Counted from the stretch's first letter, positions 15,321-22,668 are shown. The stretch is DNA of 27,351 nt from an uncultured Clostridia bacterium (GCA_934155165.1 CAKPGS010000019.1:1-27351), one strand, 5' to 3'. Made by a program: numbers and translations. The notes: a model not told the origin generated them from the sequence alone.

Positions 15321-15998
15321 ATGAATTATTTAAAAAAATTACCATATAAAATTAAATTATTTTTATTTATTTTACCATTACTTTTTATTTACACATTAAT
15401 ATGTTCTATTAGCTATGTAAATGCTATTTCTACAGATTTACAGAAAAACGTATTTAGATTACATGTAATTGCAAACAGTGATTCTGAAGATGATCAAAAT
15501 CTAAAACTTAAAGTAAGAGATAATGTAATTAAATATATGAATACTTTATGTTCTAAAACAACTTCTAAAGAAGAAGCTATTGAAATAGCAAATGCACATT
15601 TAAATGAATTTAAAAAAATTGCATTAAACACTATTAAAGAGAACGGCTACAATTATGGTGTTGATATTTCTATTGACAATGTATTTTTCCCTACAAAAAC
15701 GTATGGTGATATTTCATTGCCAGAAGGGTACTATGATGCTTTAAGAATAAAAATTGGTAAAGCTGAAGGAAAAAACTGGTGGTGTGTAATGTTTCCTCCT
15801 TTGTGTTTTGTAGATGTTACATCTGGTATTGTTCCAGATGATTCTAAAGAATTATTAAAAGAAAATCTAAGTCAAGAAGAATACGATTTAATATGTAGTG
15901 GAAATTCTGATGATTTAAATAATACCGATATAACATTTAAATTTAAAATTGTAGAATTATTAAATAATACTAAAATGATGCTAGCTTCAAAAAATTAA
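15321..15998 (+). CDS. spoIIR: stage II sporulation protein R
   Basis: SpoIIR is made in the forespore and secreted to trigger SpoIIGA, which processes pro-sigma-E in the mother cell. The 225-aa protein has an N-terminal membrane or signal segment (about residues 12-33). It also has the family signatures FRLHVIANSDSEDDQNLKLK and NWWCVMFPPLCFVDV. AAAGGAG precedes the ATG. A partial sigma-F-like sequence lies upstream (GTATA at 15256, GGTTAATA at 15274), but spacing and bases are imperfect. Its presence indicates an endospore former. Confidence 0.95.
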   Translation: MNYLKKLPYKIKLFLFILPLLFIYTLICSISYVNAISTDLQKNVFRLHVIANSDSEDDQNLKLKVRDNVIKYMNTLCSKTTSKEEAIEIANAHLNEFKKIALNTIKENGYNYGVDISIDNVFFPTKTYGDISLPEGYYDALRIKIGKAEGKNWWCVMFPPLCFVDVTSGIVPDDSKELLKENLSQEEYDLICSGNSDDLNNTDITFKFKIVELLNNTKMMLASKN

Positions 15999-16006
15999 TT
16001 TTTTTA

Positions 16007-16035
16007 TTGTAAATTAAAAACGTTTATGTTATATT
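16007..16035 (+). promoter_or_regulatory. sigma-A-type promoter of murA
   Basis: TTGTAA (16007-16012), a 17-nt spacer and TATATT (16030-16035). The predicted leader is about 40 nt. It would drive murA-walJ-rlmH. Confidence 0.55.
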
Positions 16036-16083
16036 ATATTTTGATTATTGAATTAAACATACTAACTAATGGAGGTTTTTAAT

Positions 16084-17346
16084 TTGGAAAAATTAGTTGT
16101 AACAGGTGGAACACCTCTAAAAGGCGAAGTATCTATTGTTGGAGCTAAAAACTCAGCAGTAGCAATTTTACCTGCAACACTTTTATTAAAAGGTGTTTGC
16201 ACTTTAGAAAATGTTCCAAATATTAGTGATATAAATATAATTTGTGATATATTAGAAAATTTAGGTGCTAAAATAAATTGGACTAAGAAAAATACATTAG
16301 AAATTGATACGAGCAATATAACATCTACAAATGCACCTTTAGATAAAACAAGTAAGTTTAGAGCATCTTACTATTTAATAGGTGCTTTACTTGGAAAATA
16401 CCATTCTGCAGAGGTTGGTTTACCTGGTGGTTGTAATTTAGGAGCTAGACCCATAGACCAACATATAAAAGGATTTGAAGCCTTAGGCGCAACAGTTGAA
16501 GTTGAACAAGGTAAAATTCATGCTAAAACAGATAATTTAAAAGGTACAGCAATTTATTTAGATGTTGTTTCTGTTGGTGCAACAATTAACCTAATGCTTG
16601 CAAGTGTTCTTGCAGAAGGAACAACAATAATAGACAACCCTGCTAAAGAACCACATATAGTTGATGTTGCAAACTTTTTAAATTCTTGTGGTGCTGATAT
16701 TAGAGGTGCTGGTACAGATAGCATAAAAATAAATGGAGTCAAAGAATTAAAAAATACATGTACATATTCAATTGTTCCAGATCAAATAGAAGCAGGAACA
16801 TTTATGTTAGCAGCTGTTGCTACAAGAGGAGATATTTTAGTAAAGAATTGTATAACAAAACATTTAGAAGCATTAACAGCAAAAATAATTGAAATGGGAG
16901 CACATGTCGAAGATTTAGATGGAGAAAATATTAGAGTTTGGTGTGATAAACGTCCATCTAAATTAAATATAAAAACACTTCCACACCCAGGTTTCCCTAC
17001 AGATTTACAACCTCAAATGGGTGTTGCTTTATGTACTGCTGAAGGAACAAGTATTATAAATGAAAGTATTTGGGAATCCAGATTTCAATATACTGCTGAA
17101 TTAAATAAAATGGGGGCTAAAATAACAGCTCAAGGTAAAACAGCTGTATTTGAGGGTGTAGAAAAACTTGTTGGAGCTCCTGTTTATTCTACAGATTTAC
17201 GTGCAGGTGCTGCTTTAATAATTGCTGCTGCTTGTGCAGAAGGAAAAACAGAAATATATAATCTTCAATATATTGATAGAGGTTACGAAAATATAGAAGA
17301 TAAATTTAGAAATTTAGGATTAAATATACAAAGAATTAAAGAATAG
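16084..17346 (+). CDS. murA: UDP-N-acetylglucosamine 1-carboxyvinyltransferase
   Basis: MurA makes the first committed peptidoglycan precursor by moving enolpyruvate from PEP to UDP-GlcNAc. Lys22-Asn23 (GAKNSAVAILPA) and the catalytic Cys117 in LPGGCNLGARPIDQHIKG, the fosfomycin target, are present. The protein is 420 aa if it starts with TTG at 16084, which lies 7 nt after GGAGG. The ATG at 16069 cannot be the start because the Shine-Dalgarno overlaps it. It is followed by walJ and rlmH at 13- and 14-bp gaps. Cytosolic and essential in relatives. Confidence 0.96.
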   Translation: MEKLVVTGGTPLKGEVSIVGAKNSAVAILPATLLLKGVCTLENVPNISDINIICDILENLGAKINWTKKNTLEIDTSNITSTNAPLDKTSKFRASYYLIGALLGKYHSAEVGLPGGCNLGARPIDQHIKGFEALGATVEVEQGKIHAKTDNLKGTAIYLDVVSVGATINLMLASVLAEGTTIIDNPAKEPHIVDVANFLNSCGADIRGAGTDSIKINGVKELKNTCTYSIVPDQIEAGTFMLAAVATRGDILVKNCITKHLEALTAKIIEMGAHVEDLDGENIRVWCDKRPSKLNIKTLPHPGFPTDLQPQMGVALCTAEGTSIINESIWESRFQYTAELNKMGAKITAQGKTAVFEGVEKLVGAPVYSTDLRAGAALIIAAACAEGKTEIYNLQYIDRGYENIEDKFRNLGLNIQRIKE

Positions 17347-17359
17347 AGGTACCAAATAA

Positions 17360-18148
17360 ATGTTAAACTTTAGTAGTCTTTATAGTGGTAGTACAGGAAA
17401 CTCGCTTTTTTTACAAAGTGATAATTCTAAAGTATTAATAGATGCAGGTGTAAGTGCTAAAAAAATAACCGAAGCACTTGCATCTTTTAATGTTAAAGCT
17501 GAAGATTTAGATGCAATAGTTGTTACACATGAGCATTCTGATCATATACAATCTTTAGGAACACTATCTAAAAAATACAATATTCCTGTTTATGCAACAA
17601 AAGAAACTTTTGATGCAATGCCTAAACAAACAGAAAAAATAATGTGTAATAATATTAATTGTATAAATACTAACGAAAAATTTGAAATAAATGATTTAAC
17701 CTTTAAGCCATTTTCTATACCACATGATGCTGCAAACCCTGTTGGTTATACAATTTTTGGAGATAATAAACAATTAAGCGTTGCAACGGATATTGGAAAT
17801 ATGAGTTTAGATATTTTAAATACCATAGAAGGAAGCTCATTTTTAATGCTTGAATCTAATTATGATCCAGAAGTTTTAAAATGTTGTTCATATCCATTTC
17901 ATTTAAAACAAAGAATATCTGGTAATAAAGGACATCTTCCTAATTATATGGCCGGAAAAACTGTTGCTTATTTATTAAATACAGGACTATCTCAAGTTAT
18001 TTTAGGTCATTTAAGTAAAGAAAGCAATTTCCCTGAACTTGCATATAAAACTGTTGTAGATGAATTAATCAAAAAAGATTTTGATGAAAATTCTTTGATT
18101 TTAACTGTTGCAAGTAGAACTGAACCTAGTAAATTATTTAAAATATAA
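17360..18148 (+). CDS. walJ: WalJ/YycJ metallo-beta-lactamase-fold hydrolase
   Basis: This 262-aa MBL-fold protein starts MLNFSSLYSGSTGNSLFLQS, the YycJ/WalJ signature. The metal-binding motif is THEHSDHIQSL at about residues 56-66, with later histidines in SIPHDA and LGHLSKESN. In Bacillus, WalJ is encoded near the WalRK kinase genes and has been linked to cell division and DNA repair; biochemically it resembles 5'-exonucleases. Here no walRK genes are next to it; it sits between murA and rlmH. AGAGGT precedes the ATG. Confidence 0.9.
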   Translation: MLNFSSLYSGSTGNSLFLQSDNSKVLIDAGVSAKKITEALASFNVKAEDLDAIVVTHEHSDHIQSLGTLSKKYNIPVYATKETFDAMPKQTEKIMCNNINCINTNEKFEINDLTFKPFSIPHDAANPVGYTIFGDNKQLSVATDIGNMSLDILNTIEGSSFLMLESNYDPEVLKCCSYPFHLKQRISGNKGHLPNYMAGKTVAYLLNTGLSQVILGHLSKESNFPELAYKTVVDELIKKDFDENSLILTVASRTEPSKLFKI

Positions 18149-18162
18149 AAGGAGCAAATTAT

Positions 18163-18645
18163 ATGCTAACTATTAATATTGTTTGTGTTGGTAAAATTAA
18201 AGAAAAATTTTTTTCCGATGCTATAGCCGAATATTCAAAAAGACTTTCTAAATACTGCAAATTTGAAATGATTGAAGTTGCAGATGAAAAACTACCAGCA
18301 AAAATAAATGACTCAATTATATCTGAAATAAAATATAAAGAATCTCAAAAAATTATTCAAAAAATAAAAAAAGATTCATATGTTATTGCATTAGACTTGA
18401 GTGGTAAAGAACTTTCATCTGTTGAATTATCAAAAGAAATCGAAAAAATTGCTCTAAATTATAATAGCCAAATAACCTTTATAATTGGAGGAACTTTAGG
18501 TTTAACAGATGAAGTATTAAAGCTTTCTAATGATAAGTTATGTTTTTCTAAAATGACTTTTCCTCATCAATTAATTCGTATATTTTTAGTTGAACAATTA
18601 TTTAGAGCTTTTAAAATTTCTAATAACGAAACTTATCATTGGTAA
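18163..18645 (+). CDS. rlmH: 23S rRNA pseudouridine1915 N3-methyltransferase
   Basis: RlmH methylates pseudouridine 1915 in helix 69 of 23S rRNA on assembled 70S ribosomes. The 160-aa SPOUT protein shows INIVCVGKIKEKFFSDAIAEY at the start, the SAM-binding knot FIIGGTLGLTDEVL, and C-terminal FPHQLIRIFLVEQLFRAFKI. AAAGGAG lies upstream. The family's C-terminal NETYHW is complete. The rlmH 3' end is an integration site for SCC elements in staphylococci; no flanking direct repeats or recombinase are seen here. Confidence 0.96.
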   Translation: MLTINIVCVGKIKEKFFSDAIAEYSKRLSKYCKFEMIEVADEKLPAKINDSIISEIKYKESQKIIQKIKKDSYVIALDLSGKELSSVELSKEIEKIALNYNSQITFIIGGTLGLTDEVLKLSNDKLCFSKMTFPHQLIRIFLVEQLFRAFKISNNETYHW

Positions 18646-18797
18646 AAATTATATGTGGGCTCACAGAAGGAATTTTTATACAAAAAGTCAATTTATTGGG
18701 GGACAAACTTTTGGCCTCGAACTCAAATAAAGATTAGTTGTTTATAAGTTAATATAGGGAGCTAACTATAAATAATATATCTTATATCTAAAAAATA

Positions 18798-18817
18798 AAT
18801 CTTCCTCCTGTAAGATT
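18798..18817 (-). terminator. possible weak terminator of the 34-aa minigene
   Basis: On the minus strand AATCTT, loop ACAGGAGG, AAGATT is followed by TATTTTTT. The 6-bp stem is weak. It overlaps the end of the 34-aa ORF. Its loop carries an AGGAGG with no usable start codon after it, which favours a structural reading. Confidence 0.4.
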
Positions 18818-18920
18818 AATAACCATTTAATTTTTCTAAAATTAATTTTATATAAATTTTTATAACTATATTTTTAATGGTAAAAAATAAAGAAATAAAT
18901 ATTATGAATTTAAAAATCAT
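18816..18920 (-). CDS. candidate 34-aa small hydrophobic protein
   Basis: The ORF encodes a very hydrophobic peptide: MIFKFIIFISLFFTIKN at the start and LILEKLNGY at the end, with several lysines between. It could be one membrane helix, as in small membrane regulators or type I toxins. Support comes from context: GAGGTGA lies 6 nt before the ATG, and a sigma-A promoter with 17-nt spacing is at 18962-18990. A weak terminator-like hairpin overlaps the stop. Codons are all AT-rich, so coding statistics do not help. Function unknown. Confidence 0.5.
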   Translation of the reverse strand: MIFKFIIFISLFFTIKNIVIKIYIKLILEKLNGY

Positions 18921-18961
18921 ATGAATTCACCTCAAAAAGGCTTTGAATTAAATATATTAAA

Positions 18962-18990
18962 CTTATACTCTCTTTTTTTCTAAAAGTCAA
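18962..18990 (-). promoter_or_regulatory. sigma-A promoter of the 34-aa minigene
   Basis: On the minus strand TTGACT (18985-18990), a 17-nt spacer and TATAAG (18962-18967). The expected start is near 18955, giving a transcript of roughly 150 nt to the hairpin at 18798. Confidence 0.6.
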
Positions 18991-19032
18991 CAAAAATCGA
19001 TTTACATCTTTCGACAAAATAATCTTTACTTA

Positions 19033-19551
19033 TTAAAACATCCAATTAATTATAAAATTTGATACTAATATTCCAACTAAGTCTGCAAATAAAGCTGTCC
19101 AAAGTACAAATCTTGTATTCTTTACTTTTATACAGTTAGTATATACTGCTATTGTATATAACGTTGTTTCTGTTGATCCCATTATTGTTGATGCAATTAA
19201 ACCTATTTTTGTATCTACTCCAAAATTTGTCATTATATCTGTAGCTATTGCCATTGAAGCACTTCCTGATATTGGTCTTAAAATTGCAAGAGGTAAAACT
19301 TCTATAGGAAAGTTAAATAAACTTACTATAGGTTTTATTAAATAAATTATTCCATCTATTACACCTGATGTTCTTAATGCACCAATAGCTACAAATAAAC
19401 AAAGAAGTGTTGGAAATAAATTAATAACAGTTTTAACTCCATTTTTTGCACCATCTATAAAAATATCAACACAGTTTTTATTTTCCTTAACAGAAAACAA
19501 TACAACTATTAAAATTATTAATGGTATACTAAGCGAAGAAATAAATTCTAT
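19033..19551 (-). CDS. spmB: spore maturation protein B, non-standard start
   Basis: SpmB, with SpmA, is a membrane protein needed for proper spore core dehydration in Bacillus. Family blocks are LAILRPISGSASMAIATDIM and MGSTETTLYTIAVY, and the protein has several membrane helices. A first-helix sequence (EFISSLSIPLIILIVVLFSV) clearly belongs to it but lies upstream of the first standard start, a TTG at 19500 with no ribosome-binding site. AGGAG at 19561-19565 points 9 nt ahead to an ATA codon at 19551, giving 172 aa. The in-frame ATG at 19560 is followed two codons later by TAA. Either ATA initiates, or the gene carries a nonsense change at codon 3. Confidence 0.85.
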   Translation of the reverse strand: MEFISSLSIPLIILIVVLFSVKENKNCVDIFIDGAKNGVKTVINLFPTLLCLFVAIGALRTSGVIDGIIYLIKPIVSLFNFPIEVLPLAILRPISGSASMAIATDIMTNFGVDTKIGLIASTIMGSTETTLYTIAVYTNCIKVKNTRFVLWTALFADLVGILVSNFIINWMF

Positions 19552-19556
19552 TTAAA

Positions 19557-20138
19557 TCATCTCCTATTTATTTTTAATAAAATTTTTGTAAGAGTAATCC
19601 CAGAAACTGCTGCACAAATTGTTGCTATCCATACAGGAATTATAATTTTTGTTGGATTTTGTGAACCTAATGAGTTTCTAATTGCAATAACTGTTGTTGG
19701 AATAATTTGTATTGAAGCTGTATTTAAAACAATAAATAAAACCATTGAATCTGTTAATTTATTTTTTTCATTATTTTTCTCTTGCATAGTTTGCATAGCC
19801 TTTATTCCTAATGGTGTAGCTGCATTTCCTATTCCTAATAAATTTGCTACAATATTCATAGATATTTCATCATATTCTTTATCTTCTTTCCTTATATCTG
19901 GAAATAATATTTTCATTATTGGCTTTAATATCTTTTTTAATTTATTTATTAACGAAGTATTTTTTATTATTTCTATAATTCCAGTCCATAAGCACATAGT
20001 CCCCAAAAAAGTTATTGATAATTCAACAGCTTTTCCAGCATAACTAAAAATACCATTACTTAAATTTTCTACATTTCCACTAAAAATTGCATATATAATA
20101 GAAACAATTAAAAACATTGGCCATATTTTATTTAGCAT
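19557..20138 (-). CDS. spmA: spore maturation protein A
   Basis: SpmA is the membrane partner of SpmB in spore core dehydration. The 193-aa protein begins MLNKIWPMFLIVSIIYAIFSG and contains the family signature LLGIGNAATPLGIKAMQTMQ and TDSMVLFIVLNTASIQIIPTT, with about four membrane helices of the nucleoside-recognition (Gate) fold. The start at 20138 has AGGAGG 6 nt upstream; the longer frame to 20261 would include an AT-only leader and the abrB promoter region. Its stop overlaps the potential spmB ATG, and the spmB ribosome-binding site lies in its last codons. Confidence 0.94.
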   Translation of the reverse strand: MLNKIWPMFLIVSIIYAIFSGNVENLSNGIFSYAGKAVELSITFLGTMCLWTGIIEIIKNTSLINKLKKILKPIMKILFPDIRKEDKEYDEISMNIVANLLGIGNAATPLGIKAMQTMQEKNNEKNKLTDSMVLFIVLNTASIQIIPTTVIAIRNSLGSQNPTKIIIPVWIATICAAVSGITLTKILLKINRR

Positions 20139-20210
20139 TAAATCCCTCCTATATATATATATTAAAAAAATATAAAAAAATGATTTTTTAATAAAACTAT
20201 ACAATTTATA

Positions 20211-20240
20211 TTGACCAATGTTTAATATTTGTGGTATCAT
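20211..20240 (+). promoter_or_regulatory. sigma-A-type promoter of the abrB-like gene
   Basis: TTGACC (20211-20216), an 18-nt spacer and TATCAT (20235-20240), about 50 nt upstream of the ATG. Confidence 0.55.
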
Positions 20241-20290
20241 ATAACTGGAAAATATTAACAATGTTTTACCCTATCAATTAGGAGGTACAT

Positions 20291-20539
20291 ATGAAATCAA
20301 CAGGAATTTTAAGAAAAGTAGATGAATTAGGTAGAGTTGTTATTCCTATAGAACTTAGAAATAAACTAGATATTCATGAAAAAGACCCTTTGGAGATATA
20401 TGTAGAAGGAAATGATATAATTCTAAGAAAATTTCAACCAAATTGTATTTTTTGCGGAAACACAAAAAAATTGGTACCTTTTAACAATAAATTAATATGT
20501 GCAAAATGTCAGGAAAAGATAAAAAATTTAGAAATTTAA
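20291..20539 (+). CDS. abrB: AbrB-family transition-state regulator with C-terminal zinc ribbon
   Basis: This 82-aa DNA-binding protein has the AbrB/SpoVT swapped-hairpin domain at residues 1-48 (STGILRKVDELGRVVIPIEL, then DPLEIYVEGNDIILRK). The C-terminal part holds CIFCGN (Cys52, Cys55) and CAKC (Cys70, Cys73), typical of Clostridia AbrB homologues and probably a zinc ribbon. AbrB represses stationary-phase and sporulation genes in Bacillus. TAGGAGG precedes the ATG. Its place next to rsmI and trmN is conserved in Bacillus. Confidence 0.92.
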   Translation: MKSTGILRKVDELGRVVIPIELRNKLDIHEKDPLEIYVEGNDIILRKFQPNCIFCGNTKKLVPFNNKLICAKCQEKIKNLEI

Positions 20540-20571
20540 TTGTAATTAATAAAATTAAAATAACATTCAAC

Positions 20572-20611
20572 AACTAAAAAGAATTCTTAAAAATAAGAAT
20601 TCTTTTTAGTT
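20572..20611. terminator. bidirectional terminator between abrB and rsmI
   Basis: AACTAAAAAGAATTCTTA (20572-20589), an AAAA loop and the perfect inverse (20594-20611) form an 18-bp stem. It overlaps the rsmI stop codon. There is no long T-run outside the stem, but T-rich arms can serve in both directions. Confidence 0.8.
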
Positions 20612-21433
20612 ATTAATAAATTTTTGATATATTTCATTTTTACTAACATTTCTATCCTTTGCAATTAATTTAATTATTTCCTTTTTTGAGTAACCTTTAT
20701 TTTCATAATAATTATAATGTTCATCAATTGTTAATAACCTTAAATTATTTTCTATGTTTTCCACATTTTTATTACCTTCAATTATTATTACAAATTCACC
20801 TTTTGGATCTTCGATTTTTTCTTTTAATTCTCTTATTGTTCCTCTTATAAATTCTTCATGTATTTTTGTTATTTCTCTTGCAAAAACCACTTGCCTATTT
20901 TCTAATATGTTTTCTAAATCATTAATTGTATTTAAAATTTTATGTGGAGCCTCATATAAAATTATTGTTTTATTATTATTTTTTATTTCATTTAATTTTT
21001 CTTTTCTTAATTTTTTATTTAATGGTAAAAATCCTAAAAAACAAAATTCTTTTGTATCTATTCCAGATGCAATTAAAGCATTTATAGCTGCACATGCCCC
21101 AGGTATAGGAATTATCTGAATATTTTCTTTTATAGCTTCTTTAACAACTTCTTCCCCTGGATCTGATATACCAGGTGTTCCAGCATCTGAAACAATTGCA
21201 ATATTTTTTCCTTCTTTTACTTTTTCTATTATTTTATTTAATTTTTCATTTTCATTATGTCTATGACAACTTATCATAGGTTTTGAAATTTCTAAATGAT
21301 TTAATAATTTTAAGGTATGTCTTGTATCTTCAGCTGCAATTAAATCTACATTCTTTAATACATTTATTGCTCTTAAAGTAATATCTTCTAAATTTCCAAT
21401 TGGTGTTGCAACTAAATATAATTTTCCATTCAT
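20606..21433 (-). CDS. rsmI: 16S rRNA 2'-O-methyltransferase RsmI
   Basis: RsmI methylates the 2'-OH of C1402 in 16S rRNA near the decoding centre. The 275-aa protein has the tetrapyrrole-methylase fold signatures LYLVATPIGNLEDITLRA, AAEDTRHT, SDAGTPGISDPGE and IPIPGACAAINALIASG. Full length. AAGAGG precedes the ATG, which is 1 bp from the trmN stop, so the two are a tight operon. Bacillus has the same pair (yabC and yabB) beside abrB. Confidence 0.96.
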   Translation of the reverse strand: MNGKLYLVATPIGNLEDITLRAINVLKNVDLIAAEDTRHTLKLLNHLEISKPMISCHRHNENEKLNKIIEKVKEGKNIAIVSDAGTPGISDPGEEVVKEAIKENIQIIPIPGACAAINALIASGIDTKEFCFLGFLPLNKKLRKEKLNEIKNNNKTIILYEAPHKILNTINDLENILENRQVVFAREITKIHEEFIRGTIRELKEKIEDPKGEFVIIIEGNKNVENIENNLRLLTIDEHYNYYENKGYSKKEIIKLIAKDRNVSKNEIYQKFINN

Positions 21434-21434
21434 T

Positions 21435-22196
21435 TTACTTTTCCTCTTTATTATATATTTTTAATAATTGTTTAGTATAATTATTATTTTCATCATAAAT
21501 AATTAATGGTTCTTCAAACTTTAAAAATTGATTGGCATTTTTCACTGCTTTAATTAATATTAAATTTGGAGTTTTATTAATTTTGGGATATACTAATTTA
21601 ATTATTTTTGGTTCTAATTTATTTTTTCTTAAAATATCTATAATATCTACAATTCTATCTGGTCTATGAACCATATAAAATTCACCTTTATCTTTTAATA
21701 ATTGTGCAGATATTTTTATAAAATCTTCTAAATTAGCTTCCACTTCATATCTAGAAATTAATTGATTTTTATTTTCATTTTTTATTCCAGTATTTTCTTT
21801 TTTATATGGTGGATTAGTTACAATAGCATCTATAGAATTATTTTCAAAATATTTATTTATATTTTTTATATTATCATTAATTAATTCTATTTTATTTTCT
21901 AATGAATTTAACTTAATAGATTTATTTGCCATTTCAAATATTTCTTTTTGAATTTCTATTCCATATATTTTCTTTATTTTTGTTTTACCAGATAATAAAA
22001 TACTAATTATTCCTGTTCCAGTTCCTAAGTCTATTACAGTTGAATTATTTCTTATATTTTTAGCAAAATCAGAAAGCAAAACAGCATCCATTCCAAAACA
22101 AAAATAATTTTTATTTTGAATTATTTTTAAATTATTAAATTCTAAGTCGTCAATTCTTTCATTTTCATTTAATCTTATTTTTTCTATTTTAATCAC
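21435..22196 (-). CDS. tRNA adenine-N6 methyltransferase, TrmN6/YabB family
   Basis: This 253-aa class I SAM methyltransferase resembles YfiC/YabB proteins that methylate A37 in tRNA-Val. Motif I is DLGTGTG (56-62) and the N6-amine motif is NPPY (128-131). The early LKIIQNKNYFCFGMDAVLL is typical of the family. The start is unclear: GTG at 22196 has no ribosome-binding site, while AGGTGAT overlapping it would suit an ATA at 22187. It leads the trmN-rsmI pair, with a promoter at 22216-22244. Confidence 0.9.
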   Translation of the reverse strand: MIKIEKIRLNENERIDDLEFNNLKIIQNKNYFCFGMDAVLLSDFAKNIRNNSTVIDLGTGTGIISILLSGKTKIKKIYGIEIQKEIFEMANKSIKLNSLENKIELINDNIKNINKYFENNSIDAIVTNPPYKKENTGIKNENKNQLISRYEVEANLEDFIKISAQLLKDKGEFYMVHRPDRIVDIIDILRKNKLEPKIIKLVYPKINKTPNLILIKAVKNANQFLKFEEPLIIYDENNNYTKQLLKIYNKEEK

Positions 22197-22215
22197 CTAT
22201 TTGATTTTTTTGAAT

Positions 22216-22244
22216 ATTATATAACAAAAAAAATAAAAAATCAA
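22216..22244 (-). promoter_or_regulatory. sigma-A promoter of trmN-rsmI
   Basis: On the minus strand TTGATT (22239-22244), a 17-nt spacer and TATAAT (22216-22221). The leader to the first possible start is only about 13 nt. Confidence 0.7.
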
Positions 22245-22256
22245 AAAGAGGTATTT

Positions 22257-22421
22257 ATGGGAGAAAAAGATTTAATTCCAAAAAATAATAAAAAGAGAAA
22301 ATTCGATTTTAAAAAAATAAAAAAAAATACAACAAATTCTTTATGCGAAGTAGAAACATTTTTATGTAGTTTTAAGAAAAGTTGTACATATTATAATTTA
22401 TATAAATTATTAAAAAAATAA
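22257..22421 (+). CDS. 54-aa lysine-rich small protein
   Basis: A complete small ORF starts MGEKDLIPKNNKKRKFDFKK and ends YYNLYKLLKK. It has three cysteines (residues 30, 37 and 43) and a strongly basic composition. GAGG lies 6 nt before the ATG, so translation is likely. The gene is divergent from trmN with about 60 bp between starts. A basic peptide of this kind may bind nucleic acid or ribosomes, but no family is recognised. It is followed by the structured element at 22443-22668. Confidence 0.55.
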   Translation: MGEKDLIPKNNKKRKFDFKKIKKNTTNSLCEVETFLCSFKKSCTYYNLYKLLKK

Positions 22422-22442
22422 TTAAATTATTTTTGTTTTTTA

Positions 22443-22668
22443 TTTTTATAAAATACTGTTTTTGAAATACCGCGTAAGCGACCAAACGAGCAGAATTTCT
22501 GTGAGTGCGATTTGGAGCAATCTTCATTTTATTAATTTATATATTAATAATTTAAATATATAAATTATATTTTATAAAAAAAGTAATTGCATGATAAATG
22601 GCCAATAGGCCATTTTAAAATCTGAAGATTGCAACACCAAGGTATAAAAAAACAATATTTTATAAAAA
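22443..22668. repeat. 226-bp multi-stem inverted-repeat element A
   Basis: Outer arms of 21 bp (22443-22463 and 22648-22668) pair with one mismatch, continued by ATACC/GGTAT (22467-22471 and 22641-22645). Inside are four stems. CGC-GTAA-GCG (22471-22480) has a GNRA tetraloop on the plus strand. CCAAA/TTTGG is at 22482-22486 and 22511-22515. GCAATCTTCA/TGAAGATTGC is at 22517-22526 and 22623-22632. Within that stem lie a 13-bp AT stem (22533-22567) and AAATGGCC-AATA-GGCCATTT (22596-22615). It resembles a junction-type structured RNA or a palindromic mobile repeat. I cannot match it to a known class. Confidence 0.75.

Larger units (their letters stand above)
18646..19032. other. 387-bp convergent intergenic region with a candidate minigene
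   Basis: This gap between rlmH and spmB holds four things. A stretch richer in G and C at 18655-18725 includes an unsupported 25-codon ORF (18653-18730). A hairpin lies at about 18740-18771 (TTTATAAGTTA with TAACTATAAA). A hairpin at 18798-18817 has CCTCC in its plus-strand loop. A candidate 34-aa minigene with its promoter occupies 18816-18990 on the minus strand. No rlmH terminator with a clear T-run is visible. Confidence 0.5.

Noticed and set aside
15986..16006. Terminator after spoIIR
   Set aside because: Only a loop-less A/T palindrome is present, which would not form a stable hairpin.
18620..18660. Possible SCC-type integration site at the rlmH 3' end
   Set aside because: The end differs from the staphylococcal att core, and no second att copy, recombinase or cargo is visible.
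18653..18730. 25-codon plus-strand ORF just after rlmH (starts MWAHRRNFYTK)
   Set aside because: It looks protein-like and is richer in G and C than its surroundings, but it has no ribosome-binding site and no promoter. It may be a gene remnant or part of a repeat.
18797..18811. AGGAGG on the minus strand as the ribosome-binding site of a second cistron after the 34-aa ORF
   Set aside because: No ATG, GTG or TTG follows at a usable distance; the site lies in a hairpin loop followed by a T-run.
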